DNA from: a virus
Length of the DNA stretch: 23,900 nucleotides
Strand: one strand, 5' to 3'
IMG/VR virus record: IMGVR_UViG_3300031227_003385
Coordinates: 1 to 23,900 of that record
In this document: positions 21,234-23,900 of the stretch, one piece after another
How positions within the stretch are numbered: position 1 is the first letter of the stretch
How the letters are laid out: the number at the start of each line of letters is the position of its first letter
Position numbers and translations under genes: made by a program
The notes under the pieces: model-generated
What the model was told of the DNA's origin: nothing
The model's database searches: none
The model's input: only the letters and a program-made list of their open reading frames with translations

Positions 21234-21977
21234 GTGGCTTTTGAAGCAGAAAAAATTTATGTCACAACAAACGGAAAGGTGCAACTTCGTGATTCTGGCA
21301 TAGGTATATATTCTCAAGCTGACAGTTTTCTCGACTTCTTTGCTGACGGTGCTGTTAGGATCGGTGATAGTTCTGCAGGAGCGCCGACGAATTACGCAAA
21401 CTTTGCGCCTGATGGAGAACTAACGCTTGTCGGTACTGCAAGAGTTTGGAAAAGTCTGGACCTAACGCCAGGGACTACAGGCCACCCAACTACTGACCCA
21501 CCGGATACGATTGACTATCAGAATGTACCATTTGATGCCTTTGATGATGGCACAGAGGAGCAAGTATTTTTTATGTGGAGTGTAGCCCATGACTTCGCTG
21601 TCGGTGCTGCAAGCGTAAAGGGTTATTTTGGCGGGATGGTATCAAATGAGGCAGGTCTTGAGTATGTAGCTATGGGTTTCCAGTGGACGAAAATAAGCCC
21701 TGGCGATACGTTTGATATATCCACACCAGATGGTGGTGGTGCTCTTAATATAACCATTGCTAACGGGGAGGGTGATTATGTGTGGCATAATAGCCAAACG
21801 GGGACAGTTGATACCACAGGGTGGGCGGTTGATGATATAATAATATTCAGGTTTTTCAGGGATGTTGATGATGTTTATTCGGCCGTTAGTGACCATGACG
21901 ACGATTATACTGGCGATGTGCTTATCGGTAGCTATCACTTGGAATATTTATCGGATAAATTAGGAGCGGCGTCATAG
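21234..21977 (+). CDS. fibre-like structural protein
   Basis: This encodes 247 residues from GTG 21234, set by GGAG (21223-21226). The N-terminus KVQLRDSGIGIYSQADSFLD followed by FFADGAVRIGDS is a pattern common in phage fibre and virion-surface proteins. From DYQNVPFDAFDDGTEEQVFF onward it forms a jelly-roll-like beta domain (YFGGMVSNEAGLEYVAMGFQ, DEV-type strands, DDIIIFRFFRDVDD, LIGSYHLEYL). That domain resembles capsid or tail surface adhesins that bind glycans. The exact role is unknown. Confidence 0.65.
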   Translation: MAFEAEKIYVTTNGKVQLRDSGIGIYSQADSFLDFFADGAVRIGDSSAGAPTNYANFAPDGELTLVGTARVWKSLDLTPGTTGHPTTDPPDTIDYQNVPFDAFDDGTEEQVFFMWSVAHDFAVGAASVKGYFGGMVSNEAGLEYVAMGFQWTKISPGDTFDISTPDGGGALNITIANGEGDYVWHNSQTGTVDTTGWAVDDIIIFRFFRDVDDVYSAVSDHDDDYTGDVLIGSYHLEYLSDKLGAAS

Positions 21978-21979
21978 AC

Positions 21980-22414
21980 ATGATACGAAAAGCCGAAATA
22001 AAAGATTTATCGAAATTAGCAGAGATAGCCGGTATTTTCTCAAAAATATCCAAGTTTGTATCAGTTGATATGGAGATATTTTGCAAGAGTTGGGCGGGGT
22101 TTATAGAAAATGAGCTTGGCGTTATATTTGTATCTGAAAAAGATAACGAAATTACCGGCTGTATTGGCGGGTTAAAGTTTAATGACCCAAACAGCGGGGT
22201 TTTGATGGCGTCCGAATTGTTCTGGATTGTTCACCCTAATCACAGAGGAATAGGTTTGGGCCTATTAAAAGCATTTGAGGGATGGGCGAAAGACAATGAT
22301 TGTAAAAAAGTAGTAATGGTTCACATATCTGATTGTATGCCTGAAGTCGTTAAAAAAATATACGAAAGAAAGGGCTACGAAAAGATGGAAACCCATTATA
22401 TAAAGGGGGTTTGA
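21980..22414 (+). CDS. GNAT-family N-acetyltransferase
   Basis: This encodes 144 residues. The acetyl-CoA pyrophosphate loop is HRGIGLG (88-94), in the standard context ELFWIVHPNHRGIGLGLLKA. The flanking strand IFVSEKDNEITGCIGG and the C-terminal IYERKGYEKMETHYIK complete the GNAT fold. The substrate is unknown. Similar GNATs are seen between tail and ejection genes in several P22-like phages and may modify a virion or host component. GGAG (21962-21965) is rather far from the ATG at 21980, so initiation may depend on the preceding gene, whose stop is 2 bp away. Confidence 0.88.
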   Translation: MIRKAEIKDLSKLAEIAGIFSKISKFVSVDMEIFCKSWAGFIENELGVIFVSEKDNEITGCIGGLKFNDPNSGVLMASELFWIVHPNHRGIGLGLLKAFEGWAKDNDCKKVVMVHISDCMPEVVKKIYERKGYEKMETHYIKGV

Positions 22415-22415
22415 T

Positions 22416-23300
22416 ATGGCTATTGGAACAGGCACAGCGATAGCACTAGGGGTTAGCGCTTTAATCGGAGCGGGCGCGTCAAAGCAATCATCTGACGCGC
22501 AAGGCGCATCAACAAGAAAGGCACGACAGGCCGGAACAGCGGCGGCAGGTCAGGCCACAGACGTACAACTCGAAATGTATTACCAGGGCAGGGACGATTT
22601 AGCCCCATGGCGTGAGGCCGGGGCGAACGCGCTTGAGCAGCTATACGGTAAAAAAACGTATGGTCTTGATGATCCAGGCGATGCACCAGAGCAAAGCGAG
22701 TTTGCTGGCAAGCCAGGTGGAACGGTGAATTTTAAAGCAGCCACGGACAAATGGGAGGCTGACGTAAAAGCCTATGAAGATTCAGCCACGTATCAACCAG
22801 GCTTAATTCAAGATCCGAGTGGGTTTGATCCAACAAAGCAACCCGGTTATAAATTCGGGTTTGAGAACTTCATTCAGAAGCCATACGAGCAAGCAGCCGC
22901 GGCGGGTGGAAAGCGGCTGAGTGGTCAAACATTGAAAGATTTAACCGGGTATGCTTCTGATTACGGATCAACAAAATACGATAATTATCTGAGTAAATTT
23001 ATGAATGTTGCCGGTATGGGTCAGGCATCTGCGGCGGGATCTGCTAACCTTGCTCAGAACGCAGGAAATCAGATAGGTCAGAATATCATGGCCGGTGGCG
23101 CTTACAACCAGGCCGGAATTATCGGGCAGGGAAACGCGAACGCGCAGGGGATTGCAGGTATGGCCGGGGCAGGGCAGAACGCATTACAAAGCTATATGGA
23201 TTATAAGATTTTACAGAAAGTCGGTGGTGGGACCAACGCGCTCAGTGGAATGAATATATCTAACCAGTTAGGCGCTAACACTGGCGGGGCTTTCATTTAA
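22416..23300 (+). CDS. DNA-ejection protein, P22 gp7-like
   Basis: This encodes 294 residues. AAAGGGGGT precedes the ATG. Hydrophobic N-terminus AIGTGTAIALGVSALIGAGA, then MYYQGRDDLAPWREAGANAL and QPGYKFGFENFIQKPYEQAA. GKRLSGQTLKDLTGYASDYG, then a long Ala/Gly/Asn/Gln-rich tail (IMAGGAYNQAGIIGQGNANA), completes the phrase order of small ejection (pilot) proteins that leave the head with the DNA and help form a channel across the envelope. The following gene is a second such protein. Confidence 0.82.
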   Translation: MAIGTGTAIALGVSALIGAGASKQSSDAQGASTRKARQAGTAAAGQATDVQLEMYYQGRDDLAPWREAGANALEQLYGKKTYGLDDPGDAPEQSEFAGKPGGTVNFKAATDKWEADVKAYEDSATYQPGLIQDPSGFDPTKQPGYKFGFENFIQKPYEQAAAAGGKRLSGQTLKDLTGYASDYGSTKYDNYLSKFMNVAGMGQASAAGSANLAQNAGNQIGQNIMAGGAYNQAGIIGQGNANAQGIAGMAGAGQNALQSYMDYKILQKVGGGTNALSGMNISNQLGANTGGAFI

Positions 23301-23315
23301 TAATTAGGAGTAAAT

Positions 23316-23900
23316 ATGCCACAGCAACCAGGGAACGTTTTAAACTACATGCAGCAAGCCGGAGCGCTAAAGGGTTATGATCCTGTACAGAGCCAAGAAA
23401 GAGCTACGAACGTCTTAGGCGCTCAGGCAGGCATTGAGGGCCAGAAACTAACCAGTGAAATGAAGCGTATCGAGATAGGCCGAAGCGCATTGAAGCAGGT
23501 CACAGGCAAGGACGATTATCAGGGGTATAGAAATTTCATGGTGGGTAAGGTTGGCATGAACCCTGAGCTATTCCCGCAGAGCTTTGAGGATGATGATAAG
23601 TTTGAGGAATGGAAAGGAAACACGCTTTTATCTGTTGAGCAGCTTATAAAATCCAAGCAGGGTGAGCCGTTCTGGATGCACAAGACCAATACAGATGGAT
23701 CGAAAGTCAAGGTCAAGGTTAACTCTGTTGAGCAGCTTAAACGATGGAAGGCCGATGGCGCCATTGATAAGACTTGGAGCCTGGGCGAACCTATAAAGTC
23801 AACGAAAATTGACAAGCCTTTGAAAACCTGGGTTACACCTGATGGGGAAACGGTTAATTTACCTAACACCACAGCCCCACCAAAGGGCAGTACGCCATAT
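23316..23900 (+). CDS. second ejection/internal virion protein, 3' truncated
   Basis: This starts at ATG 23316 with AGGAG (23306-23310) and runs off the window; 195 codons are visible without a stop. The N-terminus (VLNYMQQAGALKGYDPVQSQ, then GAQAGIEGQKLTSEMKRIEI) has the helical, Gln/Ala-rich character of ejection proteins of the gp20/gp16 type. Next comes a charged domain with LFPQSFEDDDKFEEWKGNTL. The opposite-strand frame here is a shadow. Which P22 protein it equates to cannot be settled from this part. Confidence 0.75.
   Translation, partial: MPQQPGNVLNYMQQAGALKGYDPVQSQERATNVLGAQAGIEGQKLTSEMKRIEIGRSALKQVTGKDDYQGYRNFMVGKVGMNPELFPQSFEDDDKFEEWKGNTLLSVEQLIKSKQGEPFWMHKTNTDGSKVKVKVNSVEQLKRWKADGAIDKTWSLGEPIKSTKIDKPLKTWVTPDGETVNLPNTTAPPKGSTPY

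Noticed and set aside
1-23900. tRNA genes, CRISPR arrays, insertion sequences, integrase attachment sites
   Set aside because: I saw no cloverleaf-like sequence with a CCA-type end, no regularly spaced repeats, no transposase and no integrase; reading by eye could miss a tRNA.

Overview
The window is part of a double-stranded DNA bacteriophage, or prophage, of the short-tailed P22-like type. A run of genes in the P22 virion order supports this: small and large terminase, P22-type portal, scaffold, P22-type coat, gp4-like head-completion protein, gp10-like DNA-stabilisation protein, tail appendages and gp7-like ejection proteins. Almost every gene is on the plus strand, packed with 1-70 bp overlaps and purine-rich ribosome-binding sites. 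Sec-type and Tat-type leaders and the P22-like architecture suggest a Gram-negative host. The host genus cannot be read from the sequence. No integrase, repressor or replication gene lies in the window, so lifestyle is unknown.

Layout. (1) 1-5239 is an accessory module: a 5'-truncated B12-binding radical SAM enzyme, a small unknown gene, an M15 peptidase endolysin, two small genes with twin-arginine leaders, a SPASM-type radical SAM enzyme, a one-pass membrane protein, two small proteins and a zinc-ribbon SAM methyltransferase. Two pieces of a second, diverged P22-type coat gene (2273-2554) are embedded here. One is fused behind a Tat leader and the other lies directly in front of the SPASM radical SAM gene. 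(2) 5240-5442 is the one sizeable intergenic region, holding a terminator and two GTCAAAA-type palindromes. (3) 5443-12857 is packaging and head: TerS, TerL, portal, two glycosyltransferase-like (GT42/DUF115-type) paralogs, a small protein, scaffold and coat. (4) 12858-16614 is head completion and tail hub. It is interrupted by an antisense HNH endonuclease flanked by an 11-bp direct repeat and read from a perfect TTGACA-N17-TATAAT promoter. (5) 16614-21977 is a tail-appendage region: a fibre-like protein, a small secreted protein, a remnant of a beta-helix C-terminus, a complete beta-helix protein, further structural proteins, a third glycosyltransferase-like paralog and a repeat protein built from SGxLxLTGA units. 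(6) 21980-23900 holds a GNAT acetyltransferase and two DNA-ejection proteins, the last running off the window.

The virion genes package DNA (TerS/TerL/portal), build the head (scaffold/coat), close it (gp4-like, gp10-like), recognise the host (appendages) and deliver DNA (ejection proteins). Mixed in are enzymes typical of small-molecule, glycan or peptide modification: two radical SAM proteins, a methyltransferase, three GT42/DUF115-like proteins and a GNAT. The three GT-like paralogs sit inside the virion operon rather than in a cargo block, which suggests they act on the virion or on the host surface late in infection. That is inference. The best candidates for something undescribed are this dispersed paralog family, the coat-gene chimeras in front of the radical SAM gene, and the HNH insertion that appears to have assembled its promoter from half element and half phage DNA.
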